From contig NZ_BSSV01000001.1 in NCBI RefSeq assembly GCF_030161435.1, positions 558,001-622,000 of the forward strand: a stretch of 64,000 nucleotides of DNA, read 5' to 3'. The notes under the pieces are model-generated. The model saw only the letters and a list, made by a program, of their open reading frames with translations, did not search any database and was not told where the DNA came from. Source of the DNA: Thalassotalea loyana. GTDB lineage: Bacteria; Pseudomonadota; Gammaproteobacteria; Enterobacterales; Alteromonadaceae. Of this stretch, positions 34,815-44,526 are shown one piece after another (positions within the stretch are counted from its first letter, which is position 1; every line of letters starts with the position of its first letter). Both the position numbers and the translations under genes were made by a program.

Positions 34815-37800
34815 ATGAAAACTTTTCTAAAGACCGCTATTAGCGTAGCACTTTTGATTTCAAGTGCAGACGTACTTGCAGCGAAATCAAAGGATGATTC
34901 GCTTTTCAATAGCAGTACATTTAATGCAATGGAACTTCGTAACATCGGACCGGCATATATGTCAGGCCGTATTGCAGATATAGCTGTTGATCAAAATAAT
35001 CCTTCTACTTGGTATACTGCAGTAGGTTCTGGCGGTGTATGGAAAACTGTCAATGCAGGTACAACTTGGACACCTATTTTTGATAAACAAGATGTTTACT
35101 CTATTGGTGATGTAACGATTGACCCTAGCAACTCTAACATTATTTGGGTGGGCACAGGTGAGAACAATGGTGGTCGTCACATTAGTTTTGGTGATGGTGT
35201 TTATAAATCGTTAGATGGCGGTAAAACCTGGAAAAACATGGGGCTAAAAAGCACCGAGCATATCTCTGATATTATCATTCATCCGACAAACTCTGATATC
35301 GTTTGGGTGTCAGCTCAAGGTCCGCTTTGGTCAAGTGGCGGTGAACGAGGCTTATACAAAACGACCGACGGTGGTGAGTCTTGGAAGCTAGTGCTTACTC
35401 CGGCTGATGAATGGACGGGTGTTACATCATTACTTATCGATCCTCGTAATCCAGATAAACTTTATGCGGCAACATGGTCACGTCAACGAACCATCGCCAA
35501 CTATGTTGGAACAAATAAAGGCGCAGGTATTCATACATCAGATGATGGTGGTGAAACTTGGACTGAATTAAAGACAGGCTTACCTGCAGGTAATATGGGT
35601 AAAATTGGTATGGCAATTTCGCCAACTAATCCTGACGTCCTTTATGCAACAATTGAAACGGACAATCGTAAAGGTGGTTTCTACCGTTCTGAAAACCTCG
35701 GTCAAAGTTGGAAAAAAATGTCTGACGAGGTAGGTGGTGGTACGGGCCCTCATTACTACCAAGAGATTTTTGCTGATAAGCATCAGTTTGATCGCGTTTA
35801 TATTGCAAGTAACTACAGTAAAGTATCTGATGACGGCGGTAAAACTTGGACGCCAATTAGCACTAGACGCAAACACGTTGATGACCATGCAATGGCATTC
35901 CACCCAACAGATCCTGATTTCGTATTGATTGGCTCGGATGGTGGTATTTACATGTCGCATGACCGCATGGAAAACTGGCGTTTTATTGCGAACCTACCAC
36001 TAACACAATTTTATAAAGTCGCTCCTGATGATGCCAAGCCATTCTACAATGTCTTCGCTGGTGCACAGGATAACTCGACGCAAGGCGGCCCATCTCGTAC
36101 TAATCGTCAAGAAGGGATTAAGAATAAAGATTGGTTCCTAACCCTAGGTGGTGACGGTCACCAGCCGGCAACAGAACCTGGCAACCCTGATATTGTTTAT
36201 TCGCAATGGCAACAAGGTAACTTAACGCGCCATGACAGAATAACTGGTGAGAACGTTTACATTAAACCTCAACCAGGCAAGGGTGATCCTGGCGAGCGCT
36301 TTAACTGGGATGCACCGATTAATGTATCCGCACATGATCCAAAGCGTATATATTTTGCGTCTCAACGCGTTTGGCGCTCAGATAATCGAGGCGATAGTTG
36401 GACACCTATCTCTGGTGACTTAACTAAGAATGGCAATCGCTTGCATATGCCAATGATGGGGCGTACTTGGTCAGTAGAAGCGGGATGGGATTTATATGCT
36501 ATGTCCCAGTTCCACACGATTGCTAACTTTTCAGAAAGCCCTGTAGATGAAAACGTTTTATGGGTTGGTACCGATGACGGTTTAATTCAGGTGACAACTG
36601 ACGGCGGAAAGAACTGGAAGAAAATTGATTTAGGTAAGGTAAAAGGCGTACCTGCATCTGCTTATGTTAATGATATTCGTGCCGATTTATTCGATCGTGA
36701 AACTGTTTATGTTGCGTTGGATAACCACAAAGAAGGTGATTACAAACCTTACTTAATTAAATCAACAAACTTAGGTAAAAAGTGGACGTCGTTAGCGGAA
36801 AGCTTACCCGAGAAGCATTTAGTTTGGCGCATAGTCCAAGATCACGTAAATAAAGACTTAATGTTCTTAGGTACGGAGTTTGGCATTTTCTTCACTGTTG
36901 ATGGCGGTGAGGAGTGGTTGGAATTAAATGGTGGTATACCGACGATTTCAACGCGAGATGTTAAAATTCAACGTCGTGAAAATGACCTAGTTGCAGGTAC
37001 TTTTGGTCGTGGTATATACATCTTAGATGACTATGCACCATTACGTGAACTTACTGAAGATGCAATGAAAAAAGATGCATTGCTTATTCCACCGAGTCGT
37101 CCTGTTAAATGGTTCAAGTTAAGCCGTAACCATGCGAGAACTGATGGTGATGACCGTTATTCTGCGAAAAACCCTGCTCACGGCGCAACGTTAACTTATT
37201 TCTTGAAAGAAAGCTTAATGACAGCTAAACAAAAACGTCAGAAAGCAGAAAAGAAACTGATCAAAGATAAAAAGTACCCTAAGTATCCTGAATGGGAAGT
37301 TGTTGAAGCTGAACTTCAAGAGACTAAGCCTGCAGTTTACATTGAAGTGCGTAATGCGAATGGTGAATTTATCAATCGTGTTAAAGCTAAAGCATCAAAA
37401 GGTATCCATCGTGTTACTTGGGATATGACATATGCTGCTAATCGCGCGGTTACAGATGCTAAAGGTTCAAGTCGTGGTGGCTTGATGGCACCTCCTGGTG
37501 TTTACTCTGCTGCCTTATATAAACGTGTTAACGGTGAAGTGACTCAACTTACAACACCTGTGGAGTTCACGTTAGAAGCGATTTACCAAAATGCGTTAGC
37601 AGGCCCTGAACAAGGCGAAATTGATGCATTTAATCAACAGATTACGTCAACCCAACGTAAATCTTCAGCGGCGATGGCTGTGCTGAAAGACGTTGAAAAG
37701 ACGCTAGATGTTTTACGTGTTGCAATTGATAGAACGCCAAATGATGTGACGTCATTAGAAGCTAAGTTAGAAAGTGCTACCCAAGAGCTAAATGCAATTA

Positions 37801-38069
37801 ACCTTGGCTTGTACGGTATGGAGTCGCAAAACAGAATGACGGCTAAACCTGCTAATGTTGCAAGCAGGCTCGGTTATGCAAGTTCTGCACTTTGGTCATC
37901 ATATGGTCCAACTCAGCAACATAAAGAACAGCTAGCTATTGCGTTGGAAGAGTTTGAAGCTATGCACAAACGTCTTAAAACGTTAAGTGGAACGACAGTT
38001 CCTGCTTTACAAAAAGCGGTTGTTGATGCTGGTGGTCCATGGACAAAGGGATCGCCTATTCTCGACTAG
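34815..38069 (+). CDS. Secreted Asp-box (BNR/VPS10-like) beta-propeller protein, function unknown
   Basis: A 1084-residue exported protein with a signal peptide (about 1-22). At least nine Asp-box motifs of the form S/T-x-D-x-G-x-T/S-W are spread over the first two thirds (for example SLDGGKTW, TTDGGESW, SDDGGETW, SDDGGKTW, TTDGGKNW, TVDGGEEW). These mark sortilin/VPS10-type or sialidase-like propellers, often labelled glycosyl hydrolase without proof. The final third (about 750-1084) has a beta-rich domain and then a helical region. No catalytic residues can be assigned by eye. It sits between petC and sspA with terminators on both sides, so it is its own unit. A protein-binding or peptidase-related role is as likely as a glycosidase. 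Confidence 0.85.
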   Translation: MKTFLKTAISVALLISSADVLAAKSKDDSLFNSSTFNAMELRNIGPAYMSGRIADIAVDQNNPSTWYTAVGSGGVWKTVNAGTTWTPIFDKQDVYSIGDVTIDPSNSNIIWVGTGENNGGRHISFGDGVYKSLDGGKTWKNMGLKSTEHISDIIIHPTNSDIVWVSAQGPLWSSGGERGLYKTTDGGESWKLVLTPADEWTGVTSLLIDPRNPDKLYAATWSRQRTIANYVGTNKGAGIHTSDDGGETWTELKTGLPAGNMGKIGMAISPTNPDVLYATIETDNRKGGFYRSENLGQSWKKMSDEVGGGTGPHYYQEIFADKHQFDRVYIASNYSKVSDDGGKTWTPISTRRKHVDDHAMAFHPTDPDFVLIGSDGGIYMSHDRMENWRFIANLPLTQFYKVAPDDAKPFYNVFAGAQDNSTQGGPSRTNRQEGIKNKDWFLTLGGDGHQPATEPGNPDIVYSQWQQGNLTRHDRITGENVYIKPQPGKGDPGERFNWDAPINVSAHDPKRIYFASQRVWRSDNRGDSWTPISGDLTKNGNRLHMPMMGRTWSVEAGWDLYAMSQFHTIANFSESPVDENVLWVGTDDGLIQVTTDGGKNWKKIDLGKVKGVPASAYVNDIRADLFDRETVYVALDNHKEGDYKPYLIKSTNLGKKWTSLAESLPEKHLVWRIVQDHVNKDLMFLGTEFGIFFTVDGGEEWLELNGGIPTISTRDVKIQRRENDLVAGTFGRGIYILDDYAPLRELTEDAMKKDALLIPPSRPVKWFKLSRNHARTDGDDRYSAKNPAHGATLTYFLKESLMTAKQKRQKAEKKLIKDKKYPKYPEWEVVEAELQETKPAVYIEVRNANGEFINRVKAKASKGIHRVTWDMTYAANRAVTDAKGSSRGGLMAPPGVYSAALYKRVNGEVTQLTTPVEFTLEAIYQNALAGPEQGEIDAFNQQITSTQRKSSAAMAVLKDVEKTLDVLRVAIDRTPNDVTSLEAKLESATQELNAINLGLYGMESQNRMTAKPANVASRLGYASSALWSSYGPTQQHKEQLAIALEEFEAMHKRLKTLSGTTVPALQKAVVDAGGPWTKGSPILD

Positions 38070-38089
38070 TAAATAATTATTACTGATGA

Positions 38090-38120
38090 AAAACGGCACC
38101 TATTGGTGCCGTTTTTTTTT
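38090..38120 (+). terminator. Rho-independent terminator after Asp-box protein gene
   Basis: AACGGCACC pairs with GGTGCCGTT around TATT, followed by a long T run, 20 bases after the stop. Confidence 0.92.
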
Positions 38121-38240
38121 ATTGATGGCCAAATGAATATTTAACTGGTATGACCTGTTTTAAGTTTGCACTAAAATCGGTTATCATTAGCGCCATTATC
38201 AACTTTCGTTGATTCCTTTTTTATCCTACTTGGAGGCATC

Positions 38241-38879
38241 ATGGCCGTAGCAGCAAACAAACGCTCTGTAATGACGTTATATTCTCATGCCGATGATATG
38301 TACAGTCATCAAACTCGTATCGTTTTAGCAGAGAAGGGTGTAGGTGTTGATATTCATTTAGTTGAACCAACAAACTTACCTGAAGATTTAATCGATTTAA
38401 ACCCATACGGAACCGTGCCTACATTAATCGATCGTGAATTAGCACTCTATGAAGCTAGTATTATTATTGAATACTTAGATGAGCGTTTTCCTCACCCACC
38501 ATTGATGCCGGTTTACCCTGTATCTCGTGGTCGTTCACGTTTAATGATGCACCGCATTGAAAATGATTGGTACAGCTTAGCAAAAACAATTATTGCTAAT
38601 GGTGCAGATGCAGATAAAGCTCGCCAAGAATTGAAAGAAAGCTTATTAAGTGTAGCGCCTATCTTAAATGAAGCGCCTTACTTTATGAGTGAAGAGTTCA
38701 GCTTGGTTGATTGTTATCTTGCGCCTTTATTATGGCGTTTACCAGCATTTGGTATCGAGCTAACAGGCCAAGGCTCAAAAGAACTTAAATCTTACATGCT
38801 TAAACTCTTTGAACGTGAATCTTTCCAAGCTTCATTAACAGAAGCTGAGCGTGAATTACGTTTTGGTAACCCTGCTTAA
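38241..38879 (+). CDS. sspA: Stringent starvation protein A
   Basis: A 212-residue protein, the same length as E. coli SspA, with a glutathione-S-transferase fold: thioredoxin-like N-terminus (LYSHADDMYSHQTRIVLAEKGV, NPYGTVPTLIDRELALYEASIIIEYLDERFPHPPLMP) and a helical C-terminus. SspA binds RNA polymerase and alters promoter choice in starvation and acid stress; it lacks GST activity. It is preceded by GGAGG and overlaps the sspB start. Confidence 0.96.
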   Translation: MAVAANKRSVMTLYSHADDMYSHQTRIVLAEKGVGVDIHLVEPTNLPEDLIDLNPYGTVPTLIDRELALYEASIIIEYLDERFPHPPLMPVYPVSRGRSRLMMHRIENDWYSLAKTIIANGADADKARQELKESLLSVAPILNEAPYFMSEEFSLVDCYLAPLLWRLPAFGIELTGQGSKELKSYMLKLFERESFQASLTEAERELRFGNPA

Positions 38880-39346
38880 TGTCAGGTGAAATGACGTCAA
38901 GTAAGCCTTATTTAATTAAGGCTTTCTATGACTGGATTTCTGATAACCAATTAACACCCTATGTCGTCGTTGATACGACCGTCTCTGGTGTTCAGGTGCC
39001 ATGGCAATTTGTTCAAGATAATCAAATCGTCTTAAACATTTCTGGTGGTGCCGTTGGCGCAATTTCTTTTGGCGAGAAAGCTATCGAGCTGACCGCACGG
39101 TTTAGTGGGAAGATAGAGTATATTACCATCCCATTTGGCTCTGTAGGTGCTATTTACGCAAAAGAAAATGGTGCTGGTAGCTCTTTTCCTATCGAGCATG
39201 AAGAACTACCTGAAGAGGAAGTTACTGAAGATGAGCCAAGCGTAAAGCTCGAAGATGCGAGCTCGACTAATTCTAAACTTGAAGAAGGCGACAAGCCTAA
39301 CGCAGATAAAAAGTCGGGACGCCCAACGTTAAAGGTTATCAAGTAA
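38879..39346 (+). CDS. sspB: ClpXP adaptor / stringent starvation protein B
   Basis: A 155-residue adaptor that delivers ssrA-tagged proteins to ClpXP. It matches E. coli SspB at KPYLIKAFYDWISDNQLTPYVVVD, GVQVP, IVLNISGGAVG and IYAKENGAG. A flexible acidic linker (about 105-140) leads to the short ClpX-docking tail RPTLKVIK. I keep ATG 38879, which overlaps the sspA stop (TAATG); ATG 38891 has a site too close to be used well. Confidence 0.95.
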   Translation: MSGEMTSSKPYLIKAFYDWISDNQLTPYVVVDTTVSGVQVPWQFVQDNQIVLNISGGAVGAISFGEKAIELTARFSGKIEYITIPFGSVGAIYAKENGAGSSFPIEHEELPEEEVTEDEPSVKLEDASSTNSKLEEGDKPNADKKSGRPTLKVIK

Positions 39347-39363
39347 CCCGAAACCATATCGAC

Positions 39364-39392
39364 AAAAAGGTAGCTATTGCTACCTTTTTTTA
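39364..39392. terminator. Bidirectional terminator between sspB and thioesterase gene
   Basis: AAAAAGGTAGC pairs with GCTACCTTTTT around TATT, with A and T runs that serve both converging genes. Confidence 0.9.
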
Positions 39393-39403
39393 TGCAAAAA
39401 ATG

Positions 39404-39880
39404 TTACTTCCAGCCTAGCGACTGTTCAAAATCATCATCAAGTTGTTTCGCAAAGTCTTTTGCATGCTTGGCAACTTCTTCTAATTTTTTATCTTCGTCG
39501 GCTACGGGTTCAAACGTGGGCACTTTTACTGGGAAGCCAGCTTCATCAACCGCCATAAAAGAGATAAAACAACGATTCGTTACTGAGGGTTTATCGCCGC
39601 GAGGATCACTTGCGCGAACAACAACATAAATGTGCATACTGGATTTACCCGTATGTACGATGCGCGCTTCAACACTGATTAATTGACCGACTAACACAGG
39701 ACGAATAAACCGGATTGCGTTTGCAGATACCGTCACACAATAACGCTTACTCCATTGAGCCGCACAGGCATAGGAGGCTTGATCAATCCACTTCATTACA
39801 ATGCCGCCATGAACTTTGCCACCAAAGTTTACATCTGTAGGCTCAGCTAAAAAGCGGAATTCAACAATATGGTTTTCCAT
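39404..39880 (-). CDS. Acyl-CoA thioesterase, hot-dog fold
   Basis: A 158-residue single-domain hot-dog protein of the YciA/BACH acyl-CoA hydrolase group. The N-terminal stretch has NFGGKVHGGIVMKWIDQASYACA, with the active-site acidic residue on the helix, followed by VSANAIRFIRPVLVGQLISVEARIVHTGKSSMHIYV. It hydrolyses acyl-CoA to free fatty acid and CoA; chain-length preference cannot be told. Convergent with sspB. Confidence 0.88.
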   Translation of the reverse strand: MENHIVEFRFLAEPTDVNFGGKVHGGIVMKWIDQASYACAAQWSKRYCVTVSANAIRFIRPVLVGQLISVEARIVHTGKSSMHIYVVVRASDPRGDKPSVTNRCFISFMAVDEAGFPVKVPTFEPVADEDKKLEEVAKHAKDFAKQLDDDFEQSLGWK

Positions 39881-40050
39881 TTCACATCACTTTCGTTAAT
39901 AAACACTACCTAAACTATAGTAAATATCAGCGACTTAGCGAGCTCGACAACAACTCGTCAAGAAAAAATAATAGGTAGGTGTACGTCAGTACTTAGCGTA
40001 CAGATGTTTTCTGTGTATAATTGCGCCTTTTCTCCTTCAAGGAATTTGGT

Positions 40051-40791
40051 GTGCTAGCAGTAATCCGAATTATATTAATTGCCCTGGCAATAGGTGGGAT
40101 TTCAATAATCTCAATCATTAGCTGTTTGTTTAAACCGTTTCACAGAAATAATGTTCACTTTGCCGCTGGCATGATGGGAAGTATTCACAAATTACTTGGC
40201 TTGCAAATCGAAATTCGTATTCCTGACGAAGTAAAAAAGCTAGGCTCAGTGGTTTATATTGCTAATCACCAAAACAATTACGATTTATTTACCGTTAGTA
40301 ATGCGGTGCAACCTGGTACAGTGAGTGTCGGTAAGCAAAGCTTAAAGTGGATTCCTTTTTTCGGTCAAATGTACTGGCTAACAGGTAATATTTTGATCGA
40401 CAGAAAAAACACATCAAAAGCGATGGGGACAATCGCATTAACGGCAGACAAAATTCAGGAAAAAGGCTTATCTGTTTGGTTATTTCCTGAGGGAACGAGA
40501 AGTTATGGGCGTGGCTTAATGCCATTTAAAACAGGGGCATTTAGAACCGCTGCACTCGCGGACGTTCCTGTGGTTCCAATTTGCAGTTCGAACCAACATG
40601 GCTCGATTAAATTAAATCGTTGGAATAATGGCAAAATTATTATTGAATTTTTACCGCCTTTAAAAGTGCTTGCTGAAACTAAAGAGGAAATTCGTGCATT
40701 AGCGAATCAAGTACGCGAAAATATGGCGAATAAACTCGAAGAAATTAGCATTGAAGCTGGTTCTCACTATCCAACATATCAAGGTAAATAG
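40051..40791 (+). CDS. plsC: 1-acyl-sn-glycerol-3-phosphate acyltransferase
   Basis: A 246-residue membrane-bound enzyme that makes phosphatidic acid from lysophosphatidic acid. I choose GTG 40051, with AAGGA seven bases upstream; this gives an N-terminus starting in the first membrane helix, as in E. coli PlsC. A longer reading from TTG 40021 would overlap that site. Motif I is NHQNNYD (His73-x4-Asp78), motif III is FPEGTR (145-150), and the proline-containing motif is VPVVPIC. rraB follows nine bases later. Confidence 0.93.
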   Translation: MLAVIRIILIALAIGGISIISIISCLFKPFHRNNVHFAAGMMGSIHKLLGLQIEIRIPDEVKKLGSVVYIANHQNNYDLFTVSNAVQPGTVSVGKQSLKWIPFFGQMYWLTGNILIDRKNTSKAMGTIALTADKIQEKGLSVWLFPEGTRSYGRGLMPFKTGAFRTAALADVPVVPICSSNQHGSIKLNRWNNGKIIIEFLPPLKVLAETKEEIRALANQVRENMANKLEEISIEAGSHYPTYQGK

Positions 40792-40799
40792 GGTTAGCT

Positions 40800-41150
40800 A
40801 TGATTGACCAAGAATTACAGGAACTATTTGATTACACGGATACGTTAATCAAGGAGTTAGTTGAAGATGGCACTAACGAAGAAGTTCATCATACTATTGA
40901 GCACCATTTTTCTAGTGAAGACTTTAATGCGCTAGAACAAGCGGCTGTTACTGCGTTTAAAATGGGCTTGGAAGTCGAAGAGCCAGAAGAGGCTGAACTA
41001 GAAGACGGAACAAAAGTGTTTGCTTTTGATATTGTCACTGAACAAGCACTAGAAGCCGAAATAATTAATGATGAAGTTAAAGCCATGTATGAGTTGGCAA
41101 AAAAATGTAAAATTGATTATGATGGATGGGGAACCTACTTCGAAGAATAG
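40800..41150 (+). CDS. rraB: RraB, regulator of ribonuclease E activity
   Basis: A 116-residue acidic protein matching E. coli RraB at LIKELVEDGTN, TIEHHFSSEDFNALEQAAVTAFKMG, and the C-terminal YDGWGTYFEE. The extra acidic tail of the E. coli protein is missing. RraB binds RNase E and modulates mRNA decay. Probably co-transcribed with plsC. Confidence 0.93.
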   Translation: MIDQELQELFDYTDTLIKELVEDGTNEEVHHTIEHHFSSEDFNALEQAAVTAFKMGLEVEEPEEAELEDGTKVFAFDIVTEQALEAEIINDEVKAMYELAKKCKIDYDGWGTYFEE

Positions 41151-41230
41151 TTGTCGGCCAATTGGCTAAATTTTCGAGGACGAAATTTAACTACTTTCTA
41201 AAAAGAACCATAAAATAAAGGAGTGTTTTT

Positions 41231-41389
41231 ATGGCTTGGATTTACGAATTACTTAATCCAGCAACGTTAGCTTTACTTATCCCATTAGTTGCTATTATCG
41301 GTGGTTTTGCGGTTGCAGCATTGAAAGCGCACCATAAACATCAAGAGCGCATTGAAAAAATCAAACAAGGGTTTGATATTCACGATTAA
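41231..41389 (+). CDS. Small 52-residue membrane protein, unknown function
   Basis: ATG 41231 is preceded by AAGGAG seven bases upstream. The product starts MAWIYELLNPATLALLIPL, has one strong membrane helix (about 11-31) and a positively charged, His- and Lys-rich amphipathic tail ending in FDIHD. The layout (one helix, then a short charged cytoplasmic helix) resembles PspB-like small proteins, but no psp genes are nearby. A strong terminator follows 20 bases later. It lies 80 bases after rraB. Confidence 0.75.
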   Translation: MAWIYELLNPATLALLIPLVAIIGGFAVAALKAHHKHQERIEKIKQGFDIHD

Positions 41390-41408
41390 TAAAAATTACA
41401 GAATTAAT

Positions 41409-41443
41409 AAAACGGGGTTACGCTTATGCGTAACCCCGTTTTT
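41409..41443. terminator. Bidirectional terminator between small membrane protein and RND permease
   Basis: AACGGGGTTACGC pairs with GCGTAACCCCGTT around TTAT, flanked by A and T runs. It can serve both the plus-strand small gene and the minus-strand efflux operon that ends at 41446. Confidence 0.92.
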
Positions 41444-41445
41444 GT

Positions 41446-44400
41446 TTATGCTGTTTGTCCAGCCAGTTCAAACGGCTTCTTCTTATTCAGCCAAGCAAAG
41501 CATGTCGGTACGAAGTAAAAAGAGAGAATCGTTGTCAGAACTGTTCCTCCTGCAATAGCAATTGCGAATGGAGGCCAAAACCCACCTCCAGCAAGAATGA
41601 GTGGTAGAAAGCCGCCCACCGTGGTAATTGTCGTTGAGCTTATATGGCGAGCACAGCTTTGTACGCTTTCAACTATTGCCGATTCATCACCAGCGATCGC
41701 CGCTTCATTGGATTTAAGTTCAGCAATAATGACTATGGCTGCGTTAATCGCAAGACCCATTAGACCGAGTAGGCCAATGATTACTGTAAAGCCAAATGGG
41801 TAATCAAAAATAAAGACGCTAAATAGTCCCAAACCAATTGACTGAAATGCAGCAAGCAAAATAATCGCGCTTATTCTAAATGAGTTAAACGACAATACCA
41901 CAACGGTGAATAGAAGGGTCATGATAAGGCCAACACTTGCCATTAATTGACCAACGGTAGAATCACGTTCGGCAGATTCTCCACCGATTTCGATATGATA
42001 GCCATTAGGCACTTGAAATTGAGCTTCCTCCATAGCAGCTAATATGTCGTTTAACACTTGCGAAGGAAGCACGCCGGCAGTGATATATCCGGCAATCGTG
42101 TTAACTCGTACACCTTCTCTGTGAGGAATTGCACCACGTGTTGGCGAGATATTCATACTTGATAACGCGCTTAACGGTATTGGCAACTCAGAGTGTTGGC
42201 TAACTAGTTGAATATCATGTAATTGGCTAATTGTATTCCTAGATTGGTCATCTAAGCTAACTCTAACCGGTATGGATTCTGTGACTTCAATTAGACTACC
42301 ATTTACCTTACCGTTTAAGGTATTACTTAATTGGTTAGCTACTTCAACCAATGTTAACCCTGAAAGCATAACTTGTGCTTCATCGGCATTCAGCCAAACT
42401 TTAGGGGCACCGGCTTGCAACGAGGTACGTGTATGTATGACGTTATCAACAGTGCTCATCACTTGGCGTACGTTATCGCCAATACGCTTTAGTTCATCAA
42501 GGTTAGGACCATAAATTCTGAGCTCTACAGGCGCTGCAAACGGAGGACCCTGTTCAAGTTTACGAACAATGATTTGGCCTTGTGGAAATCGCTCATCTAA
42601 TTGTTCTTGCAAAATAGGAATCAGTCGATTGGTGGTATCAAAATGGTCAGTTGTGATCATGGCTTGAGCATAGTGCTTTGAGCCATCATTTTCAGGGGCC
42701 AAATTATAATAGAACGACGGCATGTTTTTACCTACAACCCATCGCGTATGCTTAATGCCGTCGATCGTATCTAAGTAGGTCGTAATTTCTTGTGCTACCT
42801 GTTCTGTCGCTAATATGCTTGAATTAGCTGGCATAAAGAGCTCTATTTGAAACATGTCTCTGTCTGATGGCGGAAAAAATTGCTCTGTAAGCGTGCCCGC
42901 TGCCCAAAAGCCAAACATTGGTAACAGCATTACTGTTAGCATCACTTTCTTAGTATTTCGGATACTAAATTGTAGACTGGCTTCAAAGGCCTTACTGAGC
43001 TTGGGTAAGTTAATACCATGGTGAAGCCAGCCACCTTTCTCGCTTCGCTCTTTTTGAATAAATCGACCAGCGAGACCCGCAACAATCGTATGCGATATGA
43101 GATAGGATGCGATGAGTGAAAAGATGACACTTAAGGCGATTCCACTGACAAATTCACCAGCCGGACCCGGCATTAACACGATAGGCATGAAGGCTAAAAT
43201 CGTCGTAATGGTTGAGCCAAGTAATGGCATCCATAGGTGTTTCACAGCATAACCAACAGAATCAAGTCTACCAACACCTTGCTGTCTTCGCTGTTGGATG
43301 GTATCCGTCATTACGATGGCATTATCCACCATAATCCCAAGCGCAACGACTAACCCTGTTACGGACATTTGATGGATAGGTAAACCATAAAAATTCATCA
43401 CAGCAAGCGTAAATAACACGGATAATGGCAAGGAAAATGCGACGATTATTGCAGCACGCCATCCAAGGGTAACCATCAATACCGCAGTAATTAATACGAA
43501 TCCGACAATGATATTATTGACCAGGTCTGAAAGCCGTTCGCTGGTGTAAGTATTTTGATTAAACAAGACATCCAAGGAAATATTTGCAGGTAGCTGCTGT
43601 TTGAATATAGCCACTTCCTTTTCTACTTTTTCAGACCATTTATCAATGCGAACTTTAGGCAACATTCGCGTACCCACGATAACTGCCCGTTGATTATTGA
43701 CTAAAGCGATTTCTGAGGCAGGCCACTGCAAGCCCTTTTCAATACTTGCAATATCACCTAGGCGAAGAATAGAGCCATTTTCCGCCTGTTTAATCGGTAT
43801 ATTCCTAATTCTCTCGACATCGCTAAATGCGCCATCAAGTTCCACTTGCATTTGCGTATATGGATTGACGATCTCACCCGCTGATACCTTGGCATCGGCA
43901 CCGAGTAATCGCTGCGATACTTGGGCGCTCGTTAAACCGAGTTGACTTGTCAATTCATGGTCAATTTCAACTTGAATTTCTTCCTGGCCACGACCGTAAA
44001 TACTGACGATGTCGGTACCAGTGATATTACGTAGTCGATTTTGTAGTTCGTTGGCGTATCTGCCTAGTGCAGCTAAATCAACATCACCACTACCTTGCCA
44101 GTTGAGTGAAAACAATTGGGTGTATGCATAGCCTCTATCATCAATTAACGTTGAAGATTGAGCGCCCTGCGGTAGTTCGGGTTGAACATCATTAAGCAAG
44201 TCACGAACACGAGACCAGATCGGCTTTGTATCGACAACCTCATCGTGAAGTTGTATTTTGACAACGGATATATTGGCTCTTGAAACCGAAGAAATGAGCT
44301 TTATTTCGGGTAGTTTTCTTAATTTTTGTTCTACTTTTTCCGTGACTAATACCTCAACTCGCTCTGCACTAGCGCCCGGAAACTGTGTGATAGCACTTGC

Positions 44401-44526
44401 GACGCGGTTGGTAATTCGAGGATCTTCGGTTCTAGGTAGTGTGGATAAAGCACCAAGCCCCGCTACTACAATTAGCGCAATAGCTAAGCTCATCAATCGT
44501 CCATTTTTAACGAACGAGCGAATCAT
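41446..44526 (-). CDS. RND efflux permease, TetR-linked
   Basis: A 1026-residue RND inner-membrane pump subunit. It shows the first membrane helix (about 12-30), TLPRTEDPRI at the start of the porter domain, the central VALGIMVDNAIVMTDTI segment with the proton-relay aspartate region, and the C-terminal repeat with GLMGLAINAAIVIIAELKSNEA. Its ATG overlaps the adaptor stop by four bases. The family covers drug and metabolite efflux; this sequence lies in the HAE-like part but the substrate is unknown. No outer-membrane channel gene is adjacent. Divergent control by the TetR gene is likely. Confidence 0.94.
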   Translation of the reverse strand: MIRSFVKNGRLMSLAIALIVVAGLGALSTLPRTEDPRITNRVASAITQFPGASAERVEVLVTEKVEQKLRKLPEIKLISSVSRANISVVKIQLHDEVVDTKPIWSRVRDLLNDVQPELPQGAQSSTLIDDRGYAYTQLFSLNWQGSGDVDLAALGRYANELQNRLRNITGTDIVSIYGRGQEEIQVEIDHELTSQLGLTSAQVSQRLLGADAKVSAGEIVNPYTQMQVELDGAFSDVERIRNIPIKQAENGSILRLGDIASIEKGLQWPASEIALVNNQRAVIVGTRMLPKVRIDKWSEKVEKEVAIFKQQLPANISLDVLFNQNTYTSERLSDLVNNIIVGFVLITAVLMVTLGWRAAIIVAFSLPLSVLFTLAVMNFYGLPIHQMSVTGLVVALGIMVDNAIVMTDTIQQRRQQGVGRLDSVGYAVKHLWMPLLGSTITTILAFMPIVLMPGPAGEFVSGIALSVIFSLIASYLISHTIVAGLAGRFIQKERSEKGGWLHHGINLPKLSKAFEASLQFSIRNTKKVMLTVMLLPMFGFWAAGTLTEQFFPPSDRDMFQIELFMPANSSILATEQVAQEITTYLDTIDGIKHTRWVVGKNMPSFYYNLAPENDGSKHYAQAMITTDHFDTTNRLIPILQEQLDERFPQGQIIVRKLEQGPPFAAPVELRIYGPNLDELKRIGDNVRQVMSTVDNVIHTRTSLQAGAPKVWLNADEAQVMLSGLTLVEVANQLSNTLNGKVNGSLIEVTESIPVRVSLDDQSRNTISQLHDIQLVSQHSELPIPLSALSSMNISPTRGAIPHREGVRVNTIAGYITAGVLPSQVLNDILAAMEEAQFQVPNGYHIEIGGESAERDSTVGQLMASVGLIMTLLFTVVVLSFNSFRISAIILLAAFQSIGLGLFSVFIFDYPFGFTVIIGLLGLMGLAINAAIVIIAELKSNEAAIAGDESAIVESVQSCARHISSTTITTVGGFLPLILAGGGFWPPFAIAIAGGTVLTTILSFYFVPTCFAWLNKKKPFELAGQTA

